From: Aldehydirespirator sp965220645
Lineage (GTDB): Bacteria; Actinomycetota; Acidimicrobiia; Acidimicrobiales; Aldehydirespiratoraceae
Direction of reading: 5' to 3'
Length of the DNA: 64,000 nucleotides
NCBI GenBank assembly: GCA_965220645.1
Contig: OZ244836.1
Location: forward strand, 1,426,001-1,490,000
A model generated the notes under the pieces. It searched no databases. It was not told the origin of the DNA and saw only the letters and a program-made list of their open reading frames with translations. Below are positions 50,130-56,898 of the stretch, piece by piece. A program made the position numbers and the translations under genes. Each line of letters opens with the position of its first letter. The first letter of the stretch is position 1.

Positions 50130-50906
50130 ATGAGCGACGCGACGATCGATGAGATCTGCCTGGTGGCGCTGGCCGAGGCCTTCCGGGGAGACGGCGAGCT
50201 GCTGTGCCATCCGATGGGTCCGTTCCCGGTGGCGGCGGGCAGGCTGGCACGGGCCAGCTTCGAGCCCGACCTCATGCTCACCGACACGATCGCCTACGCC
50301 GTGGTGGGCACGCTGCCGTTGGGGGTAACCGTTGACGCTCCCGGCGGCGAGGACGAGGGCATCGTGGTCGAGGGCTACCTGCCGTTCCGCACGGTCTTCG
50401 ACCAAGCCTGGTCGGGGCATCGCCACGTCGTGATGGGTGCCAGCCAGATCGACCGGCACGGAAACCAGAACTTCGCCGCCATCGGTGACTATCGAAAGCC
50501 CAAGGCCCAGCTTCTCGGTCTGCGCGGGGCGCCCGGCAACGTGATCAACCACACCACCAGCTACTGGATCCCCAACCAGGCTCGCGCCTTCTGCCAGAGC
50601 GTCGACGTGGTGTCCGGTCCGGGCCATGACCGGGTGGCGGTGCTGCCCGAGCCCAGCGGGCGTTTCCACGAGATCCGCAGGGTCGTGACGGAGCTCGCGG
50701 CCTACGACTTCGAGACTTGCGACCGCACCATGCGTCTGCGGTCCATCCATCCCGGCGTATCGCTTGAGGACGTCCTGGCAGCCTCCCCCTTCGAGCTCTC
50801 AGTGCCCGAAGATGTTCCGGCCAGCCGGCTCCCCACCGACGAGGAACTGCACCTCATCCGCAACGTGATCGACCCCACGGGCATCCGCAAGCGCGAGTTT
50901 CGTTGA
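50130..50906 (+). CDS. ipdB: CoA-transferase-family subunit B, IpdB-like
   Basis: Protein of 258 aa. EICLVALAEAFRGDGELLCH, then GPFPVAAGRLARASFEPDLM, RHVVMGASQIDRHGNQNFAA, GLRGAPGNVINHTTSYWIPN and VDVVSGPGHDRVAVLPEP; the end LPTDEELHLIRNVIDPTGIR is close to IpdB as I remember it. It acts with IpdA in steroid C/D-ring degradation. The stop codon TGA (50904) lies in the first copy of a 24-bp direct repeat. Other steroid genes of this step (EchA20, FadE30-like) are not in the window. Confidence 0.82.
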   Translation: MSDATIDEICLVALAEAFRGDGELLCHPMGPFPVAAGRLARASFEPDLMLTDTIAYAVVGTLPLGVTVDAPGGEDEGIVVEGYLPFRTVFDQAWSGHRHVVMGASQIDRHGNQNFAAIGDYRKPKAQLLGLRGAPGNVINHTTSYWIPNQARAFCQSVDVVSGPGHDRVAVLPEPSGRFHEIRRVVTELAAYDFETCDRTMRLRSIHPGVSLEDVLAASPFELSVPEDVPASRLPTDEELHLIRNVIDPTGIRKREFR

Positions 50907-50949
50907 CACTCAATACGCTGCCCCAGTTGACACTCAATACGCTGCCCCA
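50902..50949. repeat. 24-bp perfect tandem duplication over the ipdB stop
   Basis: 50902-50925 and 50926-50949 are identical (unit begins GTTGACACTCAATACGCTGC). The first copy includes the ipdB TGA, so the duplication leaves the protein unchanged. Each copy has a TTGACA hexamer but no -10 at a proper distance. It lies 7 bases from the target duplication of the adjoining transposon-like unit. Confidence 0.9.
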
Positions 50950-51117
50950 TAGGGCATTTGAATTGGGGCTTATGTCGGATGGTGCCGAAGGCCGGTGATG
51001 GCTAGGGGGTTTTGCGACGTGGCTTGTGGTGCATCAACGCTTCGCCCAGTGCTTCGGCGCTGGGGGCGTTGACGGCGATGGGTTCTTCGTGCTGTTACCG
51101 GAGGACGGTGAAACGAC

Positions 51118-52338
51118 CTAGGGGCATTCTCGTTGTAGTACGGCCATCGTTTCGGCGTAGCCGTCGAGTGGGAACACGGCGGTACCGATGGCGACTTGGT
51201 CTTCCCAGTAGCCGTTCCATGACATGACGAACACGGTGGACGTGTCAGGGTCACGCGCTGCGGCATCCAGGTCGTCGGTCCATCCGACTGCGTCGAGCAG
51301 GCCGTCGCCTTCGCCTCGGAGACGCCATGACCCGAATCCTGTGGTTCCGTCGTCAAACCCCCAGTCTGTGGCGATGAGATCAGTACCCGCAGGCGCATAG
51401 ATGAAGGCGTTGGGCCACCACAACAGCCACGATCTCAGGCAGCTGACCCACAGCGCTGGGGCGAGGTCTGGTGTGGTCTGTGGTCCTTCCCAGTAGGTGG
51501 CTTGAACCTCTGCCCATGGAATGCCGTCCACATAGTCGATGTACCAACTCTGTGTCGGGGTAGGGGTCGTCTCTGGAACGCTGCCGACTGGTTCGGGATC
51601 GGCTGCGGCTGTTCGGTACCCGCTACGCAGTCTGGGCAGTTGCGACAACAGTTCCGAAGCGGTCACGGCGTAGCCGATGCCTTCCACGTCCACGTCGACG
51701 ATCTTCTGAACCACCATCCCTGCCACGTCACCGCACTCGGTGAGCAGTGGTCCGCCGCTGTTGCCGGGGTTCATGGCGGTGTCAGTCAGCAGCAACTCTC
51801 CCAAGAAGATGTCACGTTCAAGGCGTGAGATGACACCGCGAGTGACCGACGGTTCGGACTCGCCGTAGAGCGGGTAACCCGCAGCCAGCACGTCCGAACC
51901 TACTCCCGGTGCATCTTGTGCCAGCAGAACCGTCGGCGATTCGGTGGCGGCATCCAACAACGCGACGTCGGTGTCGTGGTCGATGCCTACCACAGACGCT
52001 CCGATTTCCTTGGATCCGTGACGTAGCACAACCCCGTCTGAGTCGCCTACGACGTGCGCAGCGGTGATCCACTCGCCGTCACCGATATGGAACGCAGTAC
52101 CGTGACCGTCTTCGGCTTCGACCATCCACACCGCGTCGAGCGCGCCCCGCAGTTCGCACGCTGCGGCCGTCGTTGTAGTGGTGGACCCGTTCTCGGTGGC
52201 GGCTGTGGTTGTGGCTGGTGCGGACACGGCGATGGTCGTGGCGGTGGTGATCGTGGGCGGCGCTGCCTGCGGATCGGTGGCACATCCCGCCAACGCCAAC
52301 ACCAACACCATCGCAGCAACGGCTGCGGTTCGGGACAT
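51118..52338 (-). CDS. Secreted trypsin-like serine protease lipoprotein
   Basis: Protein of 406 aa. Lipobox signal AAMVLVLALAGCATD (Cys19), then a Thr/Ala-rich linker to about residue 60. A chymotrypsin-fold protease follows with GDGEWITAAHVVGDS (His95), GIDHDTDVALLD (Asp124) and NPGNSGGPLLTECG (Ser194), so the triad is intact. A C-terminal domain of ~150 residues (YWEGPQTTPDLAPALWVSC, TVFVMSWNGYWEDQVAIGTA) has no family I can name. It lies inside the IS1595-type element as cargo. Probable role: cell-surface proteolysis; target unknown. Confidence 0.88.
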   Translation of the reverse strand: MSRTAAVAAMVLVLALAGCATDPQAAPPTITTATTIAVSAPATTTAATENGSTTTTTAAACELRGALDAVWMVEAEDGHGTAFHIGDGEWITAAHVVGDSDGVVLRHGSKEIGASVVGIDHDTDVALLDAATESPTVLLAQDAPGVGSDVLAAGYPLYGESEPSVTRGVISRLERDIFLGELLLTDTAMNPGNSGGPLLTECGDVAGMVVQKIVDVDVEGIGYAVTASELLSQLPRLRSGYRTAAADPEPVGSVPETTPTPTQSWYIDYVDGIPWAEVQATYWEGPQTTPDLAPALWVSCLRSWLLWWPNAFIYAPAGTDLIATDWGFDDGTTGFGSWRLRGEGDGLLDAVGWTDDLDAAARDPDTSTVFVMSWNGYWEDQVAIGTAVFPLDGYAETMAVLQRECP

Positions 52339-52562
52339 GGCGGCTCCCCTCGGCGCGGACTAGGGGGTTCTTTGCCGTCGAATACCGTGCACCCGAAACC
52401 GAAGGGAGCCTCGGGAACCCTATTGGTCCGCGTCATGTTCGGATGCGATTACGGAAGCGGCTGACTTCCACAGCGTTCGACGGTAACCAGCAACCTAGAC
52501 GGGGCCGTCCCAACGGACAAGCCCGGAGGGTCTGCCCACCGCGGACCATGCCTGCTCTAAGC

Positions 52563-52604
52563 TCGTCTCAAGACGAACGCCGCCAGTTGCCACTGGCGGC
52601 GTTC
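52563..52604 (+). promoter_or_regulatory. Paired hairpins inside the element
   Basis: TCGTCT-CA-AGACGA (52563-52576) is followed directly by a perfect 13-bp stem GAACGCCGCCAGT (52575-52587) / ACTGGCGGCGTTC (52592-52604) with a 4-base loop. It precedes the ATG at 52636 by about 30 bases and lies upstream of the leftward protease as well. It could be a terminator or a leader hairpin; there is no U-run. 52339-52562 holds no gene I can support. Confidence 0.5.
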
Positions 52605-52635
52605 AACGAGCCCATAGAGGAGGACCCGGACCTTG

Positions 52636-52839
52636 ATGAACACCAAGACCCTAGGAGAACGTGCCCGTGAACATGCGCCAAGGAACCGTCGGGTGAAGCC
52701 AGGCTTTCAGCCGCCGCTGGCGAACACCCTGTGGCAGTATCAACTTGAGGACGAATACTTGGAGCAGCTGCTCGCCGAGAACACGCAGCGGATGGCCGAC
52801 CTGGATGAACAGGCAGCCAAGGGCCTGATCCCGCGATGA
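52636..52839 (+). CDS. Small cargo protein, 67 aa
   Basis: ATG 52636 follows GAGGAGG (52616-52622) by about 13 bases. The sequence begins MNTKTLGERAREHAPRNRRV and includes LANTLWQYQLEDEYLEQLLA, ending LDEQAAKGLIPR: a basic N-terminus and an amphipathic helical C-terminus. No cysteine, no membrane segment. Composition and frame use look genuinely coding. It reads in the direction opposite to the protease and lies in the same IS1595-type unit. No family recognised. Confidence 0.55.
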   Translation: MNTKTLGERAREHAPRNRRVKPGFQPPLANTLWQYQLEDEYLEQLLAENTQRMADLDEQAAKGLIPR

Positions 52840-52888
52840 TCACGGGATCGGGACAAGCCGATCAGGATGCGATGACGAAGGCGATCCG

Positions 52889-53077
52889 GTGAGTTGTCTG
52901 TGCAGATGCGGCGAGTCCCCAGCCAGCGCTGAGAGTTCGTTCGTCCCCGGCCACGACGGGGTACTCATCCAGAAACTGCTGAACGCCATGGGCGGCCACG
53001 AACCCTTGCGCAACCTTGTAGAGGTCTACCTGCGTCGGCAAGTCAGCGACGACGACCTGACGTGGCGTCGCGTCTGA
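52889..53077 (+). CDS. Small zinc-ribbon-like cargo protein, 62 aa
   Basis: GTG 52889 opens SCLCRCGESPASAESSFVPG, then HDGVLIQKLLNAMGGHEPLR. The CxCG...F.PGHD..L pattern is a short motif that I associate with phage and mobile-element proteins of unknown function (small metal-binding DNA-associated domain). It follows the 67-aa protein on the same strand by 49 bases, so the two are probably co-transcribed. Calling it zinc-binding is inference from CRCG plus the His. Confidence 0.5.
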   Translation: MSCLCRCGESPASAESSFVPGHDGVLIQKLLNAMGGHEPLRNLVEVYLRRQVSDDDLTWRRV

Positions 53078-53103
53078 CGGTTCGCACTGCTTGGCCCAAA
53101 CCC

Positions 53104-53403
53104 CTAGCAGTTACGCGACCACCCACTCGCGGAACCCAACATTGCTGTCGGCCAGCGCCGTGCCAGTGCGGGTGCTGAACCGGCGACGGCAGCCATGACA
53201 CCAAAAACGCTGCGACGGATGCCGCGCACCGTCCTGCGCATCGTCACAGTCACAATGCGGACAGCGCACCCGTCAGGCCAGCGACGATCAATGAACCACG
53301 CCTCCGCCGCCGCGTCGTCAGGGAACCTGCGGAACAGTTCCGCCAGACTCAGACCCTGCCGGTCGCTGCGACCAGGAGCACGATGCTTGGAGTTCGTAGC
53401 CAT
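53104..53403 (-). pseudogene. IS1595-family transposase, N-terminal remnant with frameshift
   Basis: From ATG 53403 the frame reads SLAELFRRFPDDAAAEAWFI then DRRWPDG. After that the family sequence continues only in another frame: CPHCDCDDAQDGARHPSQRF, WCHGCRRRFSTRTGTALADS, NVGFREWVVA, then TAA (53111-53113). This is the IS1595 N-terminal zinc-ribbon region with two CxxC pairs. The catalytic DDE domain is entirely missing. The gene begins 53 bases inside the right inverted repeat, the normal position for such a transposase. Confidence 0.85.
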
Positions 53404-53483
53404 AACCCCACAGCAGCCAAGGGGTGTCACAGCACTACAGCCTCCACTAGGGGTTGGCACCATCCGACACAAGCCCCTTTAAA

Positions 53484-53519
53484 TTGCGTTTTCTACGGAA
53501 TTTCCGTAGAATGCTTCTT
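53484..53519 (+). promoter_or_regulatory. Leaderless promoter with a perfect 21-bp palindrome
   Basis: TTGCGT (53484-53489), 17-base spacer, TAGAAT (53507-53512), 7 bases, then ATG 53520: a consensus-like promoter for a leaderless transcript. Within it TTCTACGGAA (53491-53500) and TTCCGTAGAA (53502-53511) are perfect complements around one central base. A dimeric repressor there would occlude the -10. The target duplication of the IS1595-type unit ends at 53485, touching the -35. Confidence 0.65.
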
Positions 53520-54854
53520 ATGATCACAAGTTACTTAGATTCATCGGGCACCAGTGCGCTACTGTCCTTCACCGCAAGAAACGTCCGTTGCTACCGTGAC
53601 GAGGTCCACCTGTCGTTTCTTGGAACCCGGATGTCCGAGGAGGGTGTTGTCCGCCGTGTCTCGGTCGCAGGGAGCGACAGACCGATCTCGGTGTCGCCTG
53701 TCGCAGGGATCTTTGGCGCCAACGCCTCGGGCAAGACGGCGGTCCTCGAAGCGATGGAGGACATGCGCATCGCGGTGATGAAGCCCTTCCATCGCAAGGA
53801 TCCGACAGAATCGATGGGTCGTCGCCCCTTCCTGCTCGACGGAGAGAGCAGAGGACGCCAGTCGAGCTTCGAGACCGAACTCATCGTCGGGGGCGTCCGC
53901 TGGCAGTACGGGTTTGACATCGACGACCGCCGGGTTCTCAGCGAATACGCCTATCACTTCCCCAAAGGCAGGCAGGCGCTGGTCTTCCATCGAGAACCTG
54001 ACAGCGTTGCCCTCGGGTCGTCTCTCCGATCCTCGGGCCGCGTGCTCCGAAGCCTCCTTCGCAGCCACTACCTGTTGCTCTCAGTAGCGGGCGTCGCAGA
54101 GATCGAAGGCTTGGAAGCGCTGTACGGGTGGTTCCAATCGAATCTGTTGCTCACAAAGCCGACCAAGCGCGGCTGGGGTTCCGCCCTCACCGCCGATCTA
54201 GTGCAGTCGCCGCATACGAAGCCGAGCGTGCTGAGTCTGTTGCGGTATGCCGATCTCGGCGTTGTGGATGCTCACAAGGAGCCACCCGATCCCGAGTTGG
54301 TGGAGCGAGTGCGTCAGGCTCTTCGCGGCGCCCACAACAGTCGTGAAGCGATCGGCACCGATGATGAGCTTGTGATCGAAGGAGCAATGAGGCTCACGCA
54401 CTCCAGTCCTGCCGGGGAGTGGCAACTTGAGCCCGAGGACGAGTCCCAGGGCACGCAAGCGTGGCTCAGCTTGATCGGTCCGGCATTGAGCGCGTTGAAC
54501 GGCGGGACAGTTCTGCTGGTCGATGAACTTGACGCGAGCCTGCACCCTCACATCGTGAGGAGTCTCATCAGGTTGTTTCAGGACGATCACACGAATCCGC
54601 GCTGCGCCCAACTCATCTTCAACTCGCATGACACGGGCGTGCTCGGAGACAGCGACCGGCGCTCTATTGGCCGCGACCAGATCTGGTTCACGAATAAGGA
54701 CCTCGCTGGTGTCACTTCTCTCTATCCGCTCACGGACTTTGCGCCACGGCGGGACGATGCGGTCGAGCGACGCTACCTCCAGGGTCGCTACGGAGCGGTT
54801 CCCTTGATGAACCCAGCTGACGCGGAGCGGGCGCTTGGCCTAGTAGACGCGTGA
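53520..54854 (+). CDS. AAA-family ATPase of an AbiL/RloA-like defence pair
   Basis: Protein of 444 aa from ATG 53520, supported by the promoter reading; no ribosome site precedes it. It is an ABC-like AAA (OLD/RloA-type) ATPase: Walker A GIFGANASGKTAVLEAMEDM (GANASGKT near 66-73), an inserted helical/strand region, then ALSALNGGTVLLVDELDASL with Walker B Asp335-Glu336, and LIFNSHDTGVLGD as the H-loop. No nuclease domain is fused to it. Its stop overlaps the RloB-like gene start. Such ATPase + RloB pairs (AbiLi/AbiLii-like) are linked to phage defence; activity here is inference. Confidence 0.88.
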   Translation: MITSYLDSSGTSALLSFTARNVRCYRDEVHLSFLGTRMSEEGVVRRVSVAGSDRPISVSPVAGIFGANASGKTAVLEAMEDMRIAVMKPFHRKDPTESMGRRPFLLDGESRGRQSSFETELIVGGVRWQYGFDIDDRRVLSEYAYHFPKGRQALVFHREPDSVALGSSLRSSGRVLRSLLRSHYLLLSVAGVAEIEGLEALYGWFQSNLLLTKPTKRGWGSALTADLVQSPHTKPSVLSLLRYADLGVVDAHKEPPDPELVERVRQALRGAHNSREAIGTDDELVIEGAMRLTHSSPAGEWQLEPEDESQGTQAWLSLIGPALSALNGGTVLLVDELDASLHPHIVRSLIRLFQDDHTNPRCAQLIFNSHDTGVLGDSDRRSIGRDQIWFTNKDLAGVTSLYPLTDFAPRRDDAVERRYLQGRYGAVPLMNPADAERALGLVDA

Positions 54855-55477
54855 ACCGGCCGCGCCGGAAGGTCCGCCGGAGAGTCGTCCCGCAAGGCGG
54901 GAGGACCTCTGAGAGAGTTCGCGTCATCCGGGTCCACACGGAGGGGCGCGTGACGGAACGCGATTATCTAAACCATTGGGCCAGGCTCAACAGCGGCGTT
55001 CGGATCGACTGGGGCGAGTCCGGAGTTGATCCCATGAGCCTGGTCAGTCGGGCTCAGGCGGAACTCCGTCAGAGCAGCGTGAACACGCGGCGTCACGGCG
55101 TAGCCGACTTCGACGACACCTGGTGCGTGTTCGATGTTGATACTCACGCCAACGCCTCTCAAGCGATTCTGACTGCACAGCGGAGCGGAATCAGCATCGC
55201 GGTATCGAATCCCTGTTTCGAGATCTGGCTGGTGCTGCACTTGGAGGACCGACTAGGGCCTCTTTCGGGCTTGGAGATTCAGCGGCGAGCATCGCGTTCA
55301 GGTCTCGTGCGAAGAAAGAGCGTCCCGGAGGGCGCGTGGCGTGTCCTTGAAGACAACTATGAGGACGCCAGGCGGCGGGCAAGGGAGTTGGACGCTTGGC
55401 ATGATGGCAACGATTCGCCTCCACGGTCCAATCCCAGTTCCGACGTCTGGCGACTCGTGGACCGCTTGCGATCATAG
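54851..55477 (+). CDS. RloB / AbiLii-like protein
   Basis: Protein of 208 aa from GTG 54851 (GTGA overlap with the ATPase stop). A basic N-terminus (NRPRRKVRRRVVPQGG) leads into RVIRVHTEGRVTERDYLNHW, then WCVFDVDTHANASQA and IAVSNPCFEIWLVLHLED; these EGxxTExxY, DxDxH and SNPCFExWLxLH blocks define the RloB family, thought to have a TOPRIM-like nuclease fold. Presumed effector of the pair, controlled by the ATPase. It ends 30 bases before the phosphatase gene. Confidence 0.9.
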   Translation: MNRPRRKVRRRVVPQGGRTSERVRVIRVHTEGRVTERDYLNHWARLNSGVRIDWGESGVDPMSLVSRAQAELRQSSVNTRRHGVADFDDTWCVFDVDTHANASQAILTAQRSGISIAVSNPCFEIWLVLHLEDRLGPLSGLEIQRRASRSGLVRRKSVPEGAWRVLEDNYEDARRRARELDAWHDGNDSPPRSNPSSDVWRLVDRLRS

Positions 55478-55506
55478 GGTTCAGCCGCGGTGGCGGCGGG
55501 AAGCGG

Positions 55507-56031
55507 GTGACTCGGATGGGGGAGCGGCCGGTGGTGTACATGGTGTGCACCGGCAACGCGGCCCGATCGCCGATGGCCGCGGCCATGCTGCGAGACCTCG
55601 ACACCGAGGGTCGACTCGATGTGCGCAGCGCAGGCATCCTCGCGCTGGAGGGCCACCCGATGGGAACCCGCACCCGGTCGGCGCTGGCCCGCCACGGGCT
55701 TGTCGACCACGCCCACCGGTCCCGGCAGTTCCGCGCCACCGACGCAGCCGACGCCGATCTGGTGGTCGTGATGGAGCCACTGCACCTGTTGTGGATGAGA
55801 CGCAACCTGTCTGAGGCAGCCCCGATCACCGCGTCGCTGCGCCGGTTGGCCCGCGACTTGCCCACCACCGGTGAGATCGGTCAGCGGATCGCCTCGCTCG
55901 GCTTGGCTTCACTTGACATGGAGCCGTGGGAGGAGATCGTCGATCCCGGCGCTGGCGATCAAGAGGGCTTCGATCGCTGCTCCGACGATCTGCGGCTGTT
56001 GGTGGCCGAACTGCACCGTCGGTTGGCATGA
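55507..56031 (+). CDS. Low-molecular-weight protein-tyrosine-phosphatase family protein
   Basis: Protein of 174 aa; GTG 55507 or ATG 55516 can start it. The active-site loop is MVCTGNAARSPMAAAML (Cx5R), with NAARSPMA as in bacterial LMW phosphatases and arsenate reductases; the general acid is probably in IVDPGAGDQEGFDRC. SAGILALEGHPMGTRT matches the family. Could be a protein-tyrosine phosphatase; an arsenate-reductase role is less likely as no arsenic gene is nearby. Confidence 0.88.
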   Translation: MTRMGERPVVYMVCTGNAARSPMAAAMLRDLDTEGRLDVRSAGILALEGHPMGTRTRSALARHGLVDHAHRSRQFRATDAADADLVVVMEPLHLLWMRRNLSEAAPITASLRRLARDLPTTGEIGQRIASLGLASLDMEPWEEIVDPGAGDQEGFDRCSDDLRLLVAELHRRLA

Positions 56032-56170
56032 TCCACCGGGTTGCCGGACTGGGTGCATGAGGGCGGCCGCGGCGGTCGGGACATGACAATCCGACCGAGG
56101 CCCTACTGGCGCGACGGTTTGACTAGGGCGTTCGCTTGATCGCGGTGCCGACGAGCGTCAACTGTTTGGG

Positions 56171-56845
56171 CTATTGGAGTGAGGCCAGGAAGGCCGAACG
56201 CTTCGCGGTGGCGCCGAGCGGGTTGATGCGGAAGGACTCGAGAGTCGACGCGGTGCGGGCTTCGGAGACGTCAGCAATGCAGTCGGTGAGCACCAGGCAG
56301 TCGTAGCCCCGGTCGTTGGCCTCCCGGACCATCGCGCTCACACAGCAGTCCGCGGTGGTCCCCATGATCACCAGCAGATCGATCCCACGGTTGCTGAGTC
56401 GCTGGTCGAGATCTGTGGAGTAGAACGCGCCGTGACTCGGCTTGTCGATCACCCACTCGCCCGGTGCCGGGGCCACGGAGTCCACGATCTGCCATCCGGG
56501 TTCCCCCCGCACCTGGAGTCGCCCGTAACGGCCTTCACGCCCGACCGGGTGCCCACGGGCGATCGCCCGGGCCACCTTGGTCGGGGGGCAGTCCGACAAG
56601 TCGGCGCGGTATCCCTCGCGGGTGTGCACTACCAGCATTCCGGCTGCCCGTGCCGCGGCGAGGACCTCTGCCACCGGTCCGAGCGCCGATTGGATGTGAG
56701 CCGTGTCGAGCCCGAGATCGGCGAAGAACCCGTCCGGAGCGCAGTAGTCGACTTGCCAATCGATGCTCAACAGCGCGCAGCGACCGATCGCAAAGCGTCC
56801 AATGATCGGCCACTGGTACTGCTCGGCCGACACCTTCTCCAACAT
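56171..56845 (-). CDS. Isochorismatase-family cysteine hydrolase, RutB-like
   Basis: Protein of 224 aa. Catalytic Asp in ALLSIDWQVDYCAPDGFF, Lys in WVIDKPSHGAFYSTDLDQRL, cis-peptide and Cys in LVIMGTTADCCVSAMVREAN. Long form with the RutB/biuretase-type insert VGREGRYGRLQVRGEPGWQI. It should hydrolyse an amide or ureido bond. Together with the pyrimidine operon at 16657-25747 and the nucleoside hydrolase, nitrogen recovery from nucleobases is a recurrent theme, but the gene is not in an operon with them. Confidence 0.85.
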   Translation of the reverse strand: MLEKVSAEQYQWPIIGRFAIGRCALLSIDWQVDYCAPDGFFADLGLDTAHIQSALGPVAEVLAAARAAGMLVVHTREGYRADLSDCPPTKVARAIARGHPVGREGRYGRLQVRGEPGWQIVDSVAPAPGEWVIDKPSHGAFYSTDLDQRLSNRGIDLLVIMGTTADCCVSAMVREANDRGYDCLVLTDCIADVSEARTASTLESFRINPLGATAKRSAFLASLQ

Positions 56846-56898
56846 CGCAAGCAGCCTTGCATCTCAACAGACACCGCACCACATGGCACCGCGGCCAA

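Larger units (their letters stand above)
50965..53477. mobile_element. IS1595-family-type cargo element (2513 bp)
   Basis: Bounded by 22-bp inverted repeats 50965-50986 and 53456-53477 (21/22 match; outer end GGGGCTT, inner end GGATGGTGCC). Outside lie TTTGAATT (50957-50964) and TTTAAATT (53478-53485), an 8-bp flanking duplication with one mismatch; 8-bp AT-rich duplications are known for IS1595 elements. The right end holds the N-terminus of an IS1595 transposase reading inward, frameshifted and cut. The interior carries a lipoprotein protease and two small proteins. The arrangement fits the passenger-carrying or transposase-deficient derivatives known in this family. Confidence 0.8.

Noticed and set aside
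50970..51398. 142-codon minus-strand frame at the left end of the element
   Set aside because: Overlaps the protease 3' end in another frame. A different short minus frame just inside the left repeat (ending SAEALGEALMHHKPRRKTP) might be a transposase or cargo tail, but is too short to name.
52443..52670. 75-codon ORF across the hairpins
   Set aside because: No ribosome site, rich in Arg/Pro/Ser, and runs through the perfect stem; the next ATG at 52636 with GAGGAGG is better supported.
53111..53403. Zinc-ribbon regulatory protein instead of transposase remnant
   Set aside because: Order SLAELFRRFPDDAAAEAWFI, CPHC...CHGC, RTGTALADSNV matches the IS1595 N-terminus, and position 53 bases from the inverted repeat fits a transposase start.
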